Shown piece by piece: positions 6,708 through 13,364 of a DNA stretch of 38,985 nt; the stretch's first letter is position 1; the number at the start of each line of letters is the position of its first letter. Source of the stretch: Candidatus Omnitrophota bacterium (GTDB lineage Bacteria > Omnitrophota > Gorgyraeia > JABMRG01); NCBI GenBank assembly GCA_013202525.1, contig JABMQS010000032.1, positions 1-38,985 on the forward strand, written 5' to 3'. The translations under genes were made by a program, and so were the position numbers. The notes beneath the pieces were generated by a model. The model ran no database searches and was not told the origin of the DNA. It was given only the letters and a program-made list of their open reading frames with translations.

Positions 6708-8849
6708 ATGGTAAACAAGATGAGAAATATAAGCTTTAAGACAATCGTTGCGGTTTTTATGATACTGCTCTTATGCATACAGGATGCCTATGCCTTAAGG
6801 TCTATGGCATATCAGAATTGTGTGCAGGCAGGAAAGGCTTCTTCGCAAGGTAAAGCTATAGTCCGAGAGTTTATAGAAAGCGGAGAGACTGCGATTACCT
6901 CTGCAGACGGTATGAGATTTATCTTTAGGTTTTCTACTAAAGATACTGACTTATCGCAAAGGTGGGATTTTGTAGTGAGAGCATATGCTTGTACCAGAGC
7001 AAATAAGGAGACTTATATTTCAGAAGTAGGGGCAGATATGCGTGAAAGCACAGATGGTTCGCGGGAAATTGAGATAAAAAGACTTTATACTGCATGGAGA
7101 TTTCAGGAGAGAAAGATCCTGAGCTGCGGGATATCCTTACTTTTACAATTTGGGCAGCATAATGGTCTTCGACGCGCTATCTTTTCGAGACATAGCTCTG
7201 GTTTATATATTGCCGCATTATCGAGTATTGGATTCCGCAAGTGCCCAGATGAATATTACCTTGAATTTTTGCTTTTGCCTGATGATATGGAACGAGAGGG
7301 CTATAACTTACCGCCTCTTGAGGTAAGGGGTCCGACGAGACGCCAGATCATCGAACTTAAAGAAACATATGGCTGGGAGGTAGATGAGCAGCATGTATTG
7401 CCTTCAAGGGCTGAAAGGTTTGCCGCGCTAGGACTCGGCCTTACTAAGGCTGCCAGCGCAGGCTCAGATTTTGAAGATGAGAATATGCAGGAGGTTGAGA
7501 TTGTAGTTAGGGATGCCTTGGGTATAAGCGAGCTACTTCTTAAGTGGGGCTGGGTATACAATGATTCTGCTGATGGGGAAACAAGGCAATACAGCAGGGG
7601 TTTCCACCTTATCGGGCCAGGCGTTGATCAGTATTATAACAGCCGGCTTGCGGTTTATTCACAAATGTTTATAACGGGAGAGCCAGAGTGGGAAAATACC
7701 GCTAAAGAAGCAGTATCTATATTAGTTGCAGCAGGTGTCACGGTAGAAGGTTCACGTTTGCAGAGTGAAGAGGAATTAGTAGGACAGCTTAGTGTTGCAT
7801 ACAGAGAGAGAAAGGAGTTTTGGCAGAGGAGTCAGAATAATGCAATCGCAATGGCCAGGAAAGAGGAGCCTTTCGAGGATATTGATCTCGGCATGAGGGC
7901 AGATGCTATATTTAGTATCCACCAGACCAATTGGAGGCCTGTGAGGGATCTATTGCACGATGAGTCCGCGCTTGTAAGGATTGCAGCCGCAAGGTATTTT
8001 TTAAACGGCCTTTTGCTTATATACAGGGATTTTCAGCGTGAAGGGCCCTCTCGTTTACCGCCAGAGTTGACAGAGGAGGTGGCATGTGCCCTGGCATCGA
8101 CGATCAATATCAGGAGTCTTGAAAGAGGTGACAGGATCAAGGCAATATCTTCTCTGCGCGATATTACTGTATGTGATGGTGAAGAGTTCGTTAGAAGTAC
8201 TTCGCATCAGGCGGCGGATCGTTGGCCGCACAGGAGCAAGTATCTGGTTATTGCTGCGCTAGCTGAGGCATTAAGCAATGATGAGCCAGATATAGCAGAG
8301 CGGGCAGATAGGACATTGCAGGCCTTTGTAGCCGTATATAGCAGGTATATACGAGAGTGTATAGAGCTTGGAATATTCAATCCACTTTTTGAAAAAGGCA
8401 GGCAGGATGAGTTTTTGAGGACTTATATAGACGGGGGTATCAGTCCTGATATTGCGGCAGCTGCCAAGGAGGCGGACTCTGCGGCTGATCGTAGGGTGTT
8501 TCGCATTAGCGGCGACGAAGACATCCTTGATTTTTTCCGAAGGTTTGGCTGGGAGGGTATTGACTATGCCATAGAACATTATGACGAGTTCGAGTACTAT
8601 AATAGGTTTTATGGCATAATTATAAAGGCTATGCAGAGATATATTGAAGAGACACCTGACAGGGATGACGCAATCTTTGAAAGGGCATATCGCTTTATAG
8701 AAGCCATTCCGGAAAAGGCTCCGATCGTAGGCCGAGAAGAGTCAGCAGCCTATCTGTTTTTAAAGAGACATGCTGATGCGTTCAATGCAGGACCCGTTGG
8801 CCCAGCTGCTTCTGCAGGAGCCCTCTCTGCTGTAGATGTCTCTGCCTGA
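6708..8849 (+). CDS. Large exported protein of unknown function
   Basis: About 713 residues from ATG 6708; ATG 6720 is an alternative. The longer reading from 6687 would start inside the terminator stem and is unlikely. A signal peptide is clear: MRNISFKTIVAVFMILLL followed by a likely cleavage after AYA, before LRSMAYQN. The mature protein is acidic. Residues ~140-200 (GISLLLQFGQHNGLRRAIFS, IGFRKCPDEYYLEFLLL) vaguely resemble an acetyltransferase-like fold. The middle (AIFSIHQTNWRPVRDLLHDE, SALVRIAAARYFLNG) resembles HEAT-like helices. Neither match is strong enough for a function. The 'YALR' signal end recurs, from memory, in Omnitrophota exported proteins. No ribosome binding site is visible. 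It has its own promoter and a leader terminator. Confidence 0.6.
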   Translation: MVNKMRNISFKTIVAVFMILLLCIQDAYALRSMAYQNCVQAGKASSQGKAIVREFIESGETAITSADGMRFIFRFSTKDTDLSQRWDFVVRAYACTRANKETYISEVGADMRESTDGSREIEIKRLYTAWRFQERKILSCGISLLLQFGQHNGLRRAIFSRHSSGLYIAALSSIGFRKCPDEYYLEFLLLPDDMEREGYNLPPLEVRGPTRRQIIELKETYGWEVDEQHVLPSRAERFAALGLGLTKAASAGSDFEDENMQEVEIVVRDALGISELLLKWGWVYNDSADGETRQYSRGFHLIGPGVDQYYNSRLAVYSQMFITGEPEWENTAKEAVSILVAAGVTVEGSRLQSEEELVGQLSVAYRERKEFWQRSQNNAIAMARKEEPFEDIDLGMRADAIFSIHQTNWRPVRDLLHDESALVRIAAARYFLNGLLLIYRDFQREGPSRLPPELTEEVACALASTINIRSLERGDRIKAISSLRDITVCDGEEFVRSTSHQAADRWPHRSKYLVIAALAEALSNDEPDIAERADRTLQAFVAVYSRYIRECIELGIFNPLFEKGRQDEFLRTYIDGGISPDIAAAAKEADSAADRRVFRISGDEDILDFFRRFGWEGIDYAIEHYDEFEYYNRFYGIIIKAMQRYIEETPDRDDAIFERAYRFIEAIPEKAPIVGREESAAYLFLKRHADAFNAGPVGPAASAGALSAVDVSA

Positions 8850-8904
8850 TATATATTAGCACATCCATACTCACCATTAAATCGAAAAAATCTTCAAAAA
8901 AAAC

Positions 8905-8933
8905 TTGACAAAGCAAGGTTCTTGGTGTATACT
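8905..8933 (+). promoter_or_regulatory. Sigma-70 promoter of the sulfur/siroheme operon
   Basis: Perfect TTGACA (8905-8910), a 17-bp spacer and TATACT (8928-8933). The predicted start is near 8940. This is the only strong promoter visible before 16.3 kb, so it probably serves the Rrf2 gene and, past the attenuator, the whole downstream operon. Confidence 0.75.
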
Positions 8934-8963
8934 TGATATTGTCAATAGAGAATATAGAGAATA
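8933..8963. promoter_or_regulatory. Putative Rrf2 operator: inverted repeat plus tandem 9-mers
   Basis: TTGATATTGTCAA (8933-8945, arms TTGA/TCAA) overlaps the predicted transcription start. It is followed at once by two exact copies of TAGAGAATA (8946-8954 and 8955-8963). The position suits autorepression by the adjacent Rrf2 regulator. Binding is inferred, not shown. Confidence 0.4.
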
Positions 8964-8971
8964 GAAAGGGC

Positions 8972-9430
8972 ATGATGAAGTTATCTAAAAAGACCGAATA
9001 TGCATTAAAGGCATTGATAGAACTGGCCATTAACCATGGTAAAGGCATAGATGTAACCTTGATAAGTGATATTGCCGAACGCGAAAACATACCGCCTAGA
9101 TACCTAGAGCAGATATTGCTCAGGCTTAAGAATTCCGGAATACTATTCAGTAAGCGCGGAGTAGGTGGGGGCTATGCTCTAAACAGGCCTCCTGAAGAGA
9201 TCAGCCTTGGGAGCATAATAAAGGAGGTTGAGGGCCCATTGTCATCTTTTAGTATAGGCCCAGGCAATAGCAACGCTTTAGACGATGCCTCTTCCGGTCT
9301 GAATAGTGTTATGTCAGAGGTATCCGAATCCGTAAGAGATATATTGAACAGCATATCATTAAAGGATATGGCAAAGAGGACACTTGATCTGATTGAAGAA
9401 AAGAAGAATGTCCTGAATTATGCTATATAG
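8972..9430 (+). CDS. Rrf2-family transcriptional regulator
   Basis: 152 residues from ATG 8972 (ATG 8975 also possible), with GAAAGGG 6 nt upstream. A TTG at 8933 would extend the frame across the -10 box and is rejected. The N-terminal winged helix is typical of Rrf2: MKLSKKTEYALKALIELA, ERENIPPRYLEQILLRLKNSG and KRGVGGGYALNRPPEEISLG. There are no cysteines in the C-terminal half, so it cannot hold the three-Cys Fe-S cluster of IscR or NsrR. It resembles the cluster-free CymR type, which senses cysteine metabolism through a partner protein. Being first in a sulfur-assimilation operon, it probably represses that operon when cysteine is plentiful; this role is inferred from position. Confidence 0.9.
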   Translation: MMKLSKKTEYALKALIELAINHGKGIDVTLISDIAERENIPPRYLEQILLRLKNSGILFSKRGVGGGYALNRPPEEISLGSIIKEVEGPLSSFSIGPGNSNALDDASSGLNSVMSEVSESVRDILNSISLKDMAKRTLDLIEEKKNVLNYAI

Positions 9431-9442
9431 GAAGAAGAGATA

Positions 9443-9511
9443 ATGAGAGCAGCAATGTATTGTTATATGGGCATGTGTTGCCTTCTGGGTAGAGGGAGGT
9501 CGCCTATGTAA
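9443..9511 (+). CDS. Cys/Met-rich leader peptide of the sulfur operon (22 aa)
   Basis: A short ORF between the Rrf2 gene and a terminator. It begins at ATG 9443 after a purine-rich AGGAAGAAGAGA (9429-9440). It starts MRAAMYCYMGMCC, continues LLG and ends RGRSPM, then TAA at 9509-9511. Of 22 residues, three are Cys (7, 12, 13; the last two adjacent, codons TGT TGC at 9476-9481) and five are Met. Such bias in a short ORF ahead of a terminator and cysteine-biosynthesis genes is the signature of a ribosome-mediated attenuator. The peptide itself need have no function. Shown: ORF, composition, terminator. Inferred: sensing of charged Cys-tRNA (or Met-tRNA). Confidence 0.7.
   Translation: MRAAMYCYMGMCCLLGRGRSPM
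9481..9496 (+). promoter_or_regulatory. Candidate pause hairpin of the cysteine attenuator
   Basis: CCTTCT (9481-9486) can pair with AGAGGG (9491-9496, one G-U) over a 4-nt loop, directly after the two Cys codons. AGAGGG can instead pair with CCCACT (9546-9551), the left arm of the terminator, with one mismatch. TGGGT (9486-9490) can also pair with ACCCA (9545-9549). These are candidate antiterminator pairings found by eye. Confidence 0.4.
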
Positions 9512-9543
9512 AGGTCAGTAAGAGGATATTTACGTAAGCAAAC

Positions 9544-9583
9544 AACCCACTACAAGCGGAAAGGTGAGTGGGTTTTTTATTTT
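9544..9583 (+). terminator. Intrinsic terminator/attenuator before the sulfur operon
   Basis: AACCCACT (9544-9551) pairs perfectly with AGTGGGTT (9567-9574) over a 15-nt loop, and TTTTTTATTTTT follows. It ends just before GGAGGAG and the DUF2061 start at 9596. No promoter is visible between it and that gene, so it must be read through for downstream expression. Confidence 0.8.
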
Positions 9584-9595
9584 TGTGGAGGAGCA

Positions 9596-9817
9596 ATGGA
9601 GCAGCATAAGAGAACACTGGTAAAGACAGTAAGCTGGCGCATAATAGCGTTGTTCACTACCGTTGTAGTCGTATATATCTATAGCGGCGATGTGAAAGAG
9701 TCGCTTGTCGTTGGCGGAGTAGCAAACGCGCTTAAGATGCTTTTCTACTATGCCCACGAACGTGTCTGGAATAGGCTGGATTTCGGAAGAGGCAAGCCGC
9801 CGGAGTACCAGATATGA
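9596..9817 (+). CDS. DUF2061 small membrane protein
   Basis: 73 residues with the DUF2061 pattern: KRTLVKTVSWRIIALFTT, a second hydrophobic stretch ESLVVGGVANALKMLFYY, then HERVWNRLDFGRG. Two membrane segments are expected. The function is not established; family members often sit in sulfate-assimilation or cysteine gene groups, as here. GGAGGAG lies 4 nt before the ATG. It is the first gene after the attenuator, and APS reductase follows 35 nt later. Confidence 0.9.
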   Translation: MEQHKRTLVKTVSWRIIALFTTVVVVYIYSGDVKESLVVGGVANALKMLFYYAHERVWNRLDFGRGKPPEYQI

Positions 9818-9852
9818 TACAATACTTACCAAAAATATAAGGAGGCACAGAC

Positions 9853-10569
9853 ATGTCTATTCAGGAGAAGAAAGAGGATCTGAAGACACTGGTTGAAAAA
9901 CTGAATTTCAAGGAGAAGGTCGAGCGTTCTAAAGCGATAATACAGCAGGCATATGAAAAATACGGTGATTCCCTGGTTGTTGCAAACAGCCTGGGCAAGG
10001 ATTCTGTTGTGGTTTGGGACCTGGCAAAACGCGTAGATCCAAAAATCAGGGGGTTTATCGTGACAACGCGCTACAAACCGGCAGAGACGATTAAGTTTAT
10101 GAAGAGTGAAGTAGAGAGGTATCCGGAACTAAAGGTATATAAAAACGACACAGAGATCCCGGAACGCCTTTACGAAACAGACCCTGATAAGTGCTGCGAT
10201 CTTCTGAAGGTTATTCCGGTCAGACAGGCTGTTGAGGAGATGGGTGTTAAATGCTGGGTTACCGGACTGCGCTGCACAGAGGGACGTACACGCACGGATT
10301 TTGAGGAGACCGAGGAGAGGGATGCCGGCCTGATCAAGCTCAATCCTATACTCATCTGGAAGGAGCGCGAGGTGTGGCAGTATCTCGCACTATGCGGGGT
10401 CAAGGTTAACCAATTGTATGCTGAGGGATACCGGTCATTGGGATGCGAACCCTGCACAAAGATCACAGTCGATGATAATGAGCGGGCCGGCCGGTGGATA
10501 GGGACGAGTAAATGCGGCGGTGAATGCGGTATACATACCAGGCCGCTTACAGATGGTGATGGAATATGA
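9853..10569 (+). CDS. cysH: Assimilatory adenylylsulfate (APS) reductase, CysH family
   Basis: 238 residues; a strong AAGGAGG precedes ATG 9853. The PP-loop-like SLGKDSVVVWDL binds the nucleotide. The paired cysteines C114-C115 (KCCDLLKV) and C198-x2-C201 (GCEPCTK) are the four 4Fe-4S ligands that mark APS reductases, as opposed to PAPS reductases of the E. coli type. The C-terminal ECGIH carries the catalytic Cys225; an extra Cys221 lies close by. Known reaction: APS plus thiol reductant to sulfite plus AMP. The operon supplies the next step (sulfite reductase), but no ATP sulfurylase or sulfate transporter is in the window. The gene overlaps the next one by 4 nt (ATGA). Confidence 0.93.
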   Translation: MSIQEKKEDLKTLVEKLNFKEKVERSKAIIQQAYEKYGDSLVVANSLGKDSVVVWDLAKRVDPKIRGFIVTTRYKPAETIKFMKSEVERYPELKVYKNDTEIPERLYETDPDKCCDLLKVIPVRQAVEEMGVKCWVTGLRCTEGRTRTDFEETEERDAGLIKLNPILIWKEREVWQYLALCGVKVNQLYAEGYRSLGCEPCTKITVDDNERAGRWIGTSKCGGECGIHTRPLTDGDGI

Positions 10570-11060
10570 GAAGAAGCCGAAAAGCACTAAGATATTATCC
10601 TCTTGCTGTGAAAGTCGCTGAAAGACTCATCCTGGTGGTAGGTGGCGGAGAGGTCGCAGAGCGTAAGGTAGCCACTTTAGGAGATTGCAAAGCAAAGATA
10701 CGCGTAATTTCTCCTATGGCAACAGATATGCTGAAGGACCTGGCGGGGCGGGGAAGAATAGAATGGATCCAGCGGCAGGTTCGAAGCAGCGATGCCAGGG
10801 GGGCGTATCTTATAATCGCGGCCACAGATGATAAGGTTGTCAATGAAAGAATCAGCCGATGGGCCCGCAAAAATAAGATATGGATCAATGTTGTGGATAA
10901 TGCGGCACTTAGTGATTTTATCTCACCTGCTATATTCCGCGCAGGCGAGGGAATAATAGCTGTATACACAGACGGCAGGGATCCGGTGCTTTCCAGGGAC
11001 CTGAAAAACTTCTTAAAGGAGCGATGGGATGATTTCTTATCTTATAGGGATAGATTATAA
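10566..11060 (+). CDS. Precorrin-2 dehydrogenase (siroheme synthase N-domain type)
   Basis: 164 residues, similar to the Met8p/SirC/CysG N-terminal domain. It shows YYPLAVKVAERLILVVGGGEVAERKVATL (abridged family signature: YxPL..., then the NAD-binding GGGEVAxRK), YLIIAATDDKVVN and DNAALSDFISPAIFRAGEGIIAVYTDGRDPVLSR in successive blocks. It should oxidise precorrin-2 to sirohydrochlorin with NAD. Bifunctional members also insert iron. This one is shorter than the usual ~200 residues and lacks the C-terminal helical part, so chelatase activity is uncertain. It overlaps cysH by 4 nt and hemA by 32 nt, implying translational coupling. Confidence 0.88.
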   Translation: MRRSRKALRYYPLAVKVAERLILVVGGGEVAERKVATLGDCKAKIRVISPMATDMLKDLAGRGRIEWIQRQVRSSDARGAYLIIAATDDKVVNERISRWARKNKIWINVVDNAALSDFISPAIFRAGEGIIAVYTDGRDPVLSRDLKNFLKERWDDFLSYRDRL

Positions 11061-12084
11061 GAGGGCTTCTTTGGTTCAGCGCGAAGAGGCTTATCGCTTA
11101 CGCCATAAGATGGCAGAACATTGCCGGCAGGCCAATCCCGGTAAGTCTGCTGTATTGACTACCTGCAACAGGATCGAGGTATATGGTGTTGCTTCGAACC
11201 GGAGCGAGGCGGCAGTATTTGCAAAATCTTTTAAGGACACCTTTAAAGGCCCGCTTAAGAACGCCTATATTCTTTACGGTAACGACAGTGTCTTCAGGCA
11301 TGGCCTGCGTTTGACATGCGGCCTTGAGTCACAGGTCAGAGGAGAGCCTCAGATTATGCGGCAACTCGAGACCTGGTTTGGCCGCAGCGACTTTCCGATC
11401 CATCTTGAGGAGATGTGGAGCTTGATTATCCAGGCAGCGAAAGATATCAGGAAGAAGTCCGGCCTGGATAGAGGTGTTGTTGATATTGCGGACCTGGTAT
11501 TCGGCGACCTAAAGACACATCTTGCCTTTGGCAAGAGTGCAGAGGTTATTATCATAGGTACGGGTAAGGTCGCCGCTCTTATTGCTGATAAGAAACCCAA
11601 GTTTGCCCATACTGTTTTTGTTGCGCGCAAAAAACACTCCAGGGCCAAAGAGCTTGCCGGCCTGGCGGGAGGTGACCTGTTATCATATGAGGAGTTTCCC
11701 GGTCGTTTGATTTCAGCAGATGCAATCATAAGCGCCACCTATAGCCCCCATTATATTTTAACCGCGCACAGCTTTCTTGAGGTAGCAAAGGTGCGTAAAC
11801 GGCTGCTCTATATCTATGATGTGGCTGTGCCTCGTGACGTTGCGCCCGAGGTTGATGAAATTCCCTTTGCAGTAATAAAGGATATCGGTGATCTGACAGA
11901 TAGATTCTATAAAGGCAGCAGAGATATTGCCAGGCGCCTTGAGTCTGCATCAGAATTGGCGGAAGGAATAACATTTGCATATAAGGAGTCTAAAGATGTC
12001 AAAGACTATACGGCTTGGTACAAGGCCCAGCCGGCTTGCAATAATACAGGCCGAAGAGATCAGGCAGCGCTTGCCGCTGTTTAG
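11029..12084 (+). CDS. hemA: Glutamyl-tRNA reductase, C-terminally short
   Basis: 351 residues against ~420 in most bacteria. Catalytic Cys46 lies in LTTCNRIEVYGVA. The NADPH domain has VIIIGTGKVAAL, and DVAVPRDVAPEVD is typical. It reduces glutamyl-tRNA to glutamate-1-semialdehyde, the first committed step to tetrapyrroles. The protein stops soon after YTAWYKAQPAC, so most of the helical dimerisation domain is missing. Its last ~30 codons also encode the hemC N-terminus in another frame (89-nt overlap). The start is ATG 11029 with AAAGGAG 7 nt upstream. Either the natural end has been lost, or a monomer-like or otherwise stabilised form is used. Confidence 0.9.
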   Translation: MISYLIGIDYKRASLVQREEAYRLRHKMAEHCRQANPGKSAVLTTCNRIEVYGVASNRSEAAVFAKSFKDTFKGPLKNAYILYGNDSVFRHGLRLTCGLESQVRGEPQIMRQLETWFGRSDFPIHLEEMWSLIIQAAKDIRKKSGLDRGVVDIADLVFGDLKTHLAFGKSAEVIIIGTGKVAALIADKKPKFAHTVFVARKKHSRAKELAGLAGGDLLSYEEFPGRLISADAIISATYSPHYILTAHSFLEVAKVRKRLLYIYDVAVPRDVAPEVDEIPFAVIKDIGDLTDRFYKGSRDIARRLESASELAEGITFAYKESKDVKDYTAWYKAQPACNNTGRRDQAALAAV

Positions 12085-12652
12085 CTTTGAGGCAGTGCCC
12101 ATTAAAACAGCAGGGGACAGGGATAAGCTAACGCCTCTGTCAGTTTTTGAGAAGAGTGATTTCTTTACATACGAGATAGAGAAGGCACTGCTTAACGGTA
12201 CGATAGATGCTGCACTTCACAGCGCTAAGGATCTTGAAGAGATGCCCCCGGTAGGGCTTGTGGTTGCAGCCATGACGCGTTCTATAAGCGCATCTGAATG
12301 CCTGATTTCTAAAGAGGGCCTTGGGTTGGACAAGTTGCCTCTGAACTCGGTAATAGGAACGAGCAGCCGCGCGCGCCGGGCCTCGATCATACGTTTCAGG
12401 AGAGACCTTAAAGTAAAAGATATTCGCGGCAATGTAGACGAACGCATTGGACAGCTTGATGCAGGCGGATTTGACGCAATAATCGTAGCGCACGCTGCGC
12501 TGATAAGGCTTGGATATGAGGATAGGATCTCAGAGATCATTCCGCAAGATATCGTCAGACCGCACCCGCTTCAGGGAAGGTTATCTGTGCAGGTTAACAT
12601 TGACAGGCCGGATATGATAAGGCTATTCAGGAGTATCGATGAGAGAAGTTAG
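11996..12652 (+). CDS. hemC: Hydroxymethylbilane synthase lacking the C-terminal cofactor domain
   Basis: 218 residues from ATG 11996, chosen because AAGGAG lies 7 nt upstream and MSKTIRLGTRPSRLAIIQA matches the family start; ATG 11975 is an alternative. Domains 1 and 2 are recognisable: HSAKD with catalytic-type Asp79, VIGTSSRARRASIIRF, DIRGNVDERIGQLD, and RPHPLQGRLSVQV. The frame ends at SIDERS, where family members go on ~80 residues into domain 3. That domain carries the Cys that binds the dipyrromethane cofactor. cobA starts 14 nt before the stop, so there is no room for a frameshifted remnant. Activity without the cofactor domain is an open question. Confidence 0.88.
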   Translation: MSKTIRLGTRPSRLAIIQAEEIRQRLPLFSFEAVPIKTAGDRDKLTPLSVFEKSDFFTYEIEKALLNGTIDAALHSAKDLEEMPPVGLVVAAMTRSISASECLISKEGLGLDKLPLNSVIGTSSRARRASIIRFRRDLKVKDIRGNVDERIGQLDAGGFDAIIVAHAALIRLGYEDRISEIIPQDIVRPHPLQGRLSVQVNIDRPDMIRLFRSIDERS

Positions 12653-13364
12653 GGGAAGGGTATATATAGTAGGGGCTGGTCCGGGAGACCCGGAGCTTAT
12701 TACTATTAAAGGATTAAAGGCCCTTAAAGAGGCAGACTGCGTCCTGTATGATTTTTTGAGTAATTCCCAACTGCTTGACCACGCAAAGGATGTGTGTGAG
12801 AAGATATGTGTGGGAAAGGCAGACGGCCTCCACTTAAGAGAGCAGGATGAGATCAACAGCCTTCTTTATGAGAAAAGCAGGGAGCATAAGATTACAGTAC
12901 GCCTTAAAGGCGGTGACCCGTTTATCTTCAGCCGAGGCCATGAAGAGGCAGTATACCTTAAAAGTAAAGGGGTCGCGGTAGATGTGATACCTGGTATTAC
13001 ATCAGCTATTGCAGGACCAGAGTATTATGGTATTCCCCTCACTATAAAGAACAGGATATCATCGGTTGCAATAATAACAGGCAGAAAGAAGGATATCAAC
13101 GCGCCGATAGAAGCACCCGGCTGCGGCACTCTTGTTTACCTTATGGCCGTTGCCAATATCTCGAATGTTGTAAAGGCGCTGTGGGAAAGTGGCAGGAGCG
13201 ATGAGACACCATGCGCCTTTATAGAACGTGCGACACGAAAAGATTCTCGCATTGTCTATGCTACTGTGGGTAGTGTAGAAGAAGAAGCAAAGAGGGCAGG
13301 GATAAAGCCGCCGGCTGTTCTGGTTGTCGGGGAGGTAGTCGATTATGGCAAAAGAAATGTATAA
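12639..13364 (+). CDS. cobA: Uroporphyrinogen-III C-methyltransferase (SUMT)
   Basis: 241 residues, full length for a stand-alone SUMT. It has GRVYIVGAGPGDPELITIKGL in two family blocks (the VGAGPGDP loop), VRLKGGDPFIFSRGHEE, IPGITSAIAGPEYYGIPLT and the C-terminal KPPAVLVVGEVV. It methylates uroporphyrinogen III twice to give precorrin-2, using SAM. In many bacteria it is fused to HemD; here no HemD domain follows and none is elsewhere in the window. The start ATG 12639 has AGGAG 5 nt upstream and lies inside the end of hemC. It overlaps hemB by 20 nt. Confidence 0.95.
   Translation: MREVRGRVYIVGAGPGDPELITIKGLKALKEADCVLYDFLSNSQLLDHAKDVCEKICVGKADGLHLREQDEINSLLYEKSREHKITVRLKGGDPFIFSRGHEEAVYLKSKGVAVDVIPGITSAIAGPEYYGIPLTIKNRISSVAIITGRKKDINAPIEAPGCGTLVYLMAVANISNVVKALWESGRSDETPCAFIERATRKDSRIVYATVGSVEEEAKRAGIKPPAVLVVGEVVDYGKRNV

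Noticed and set aside
12600-12660. Frameshift as the cause of the short HemC
   Set aside because: cobA begins before the hemC stop with its own ribosome site, so there is no room for a displaced domain 3.
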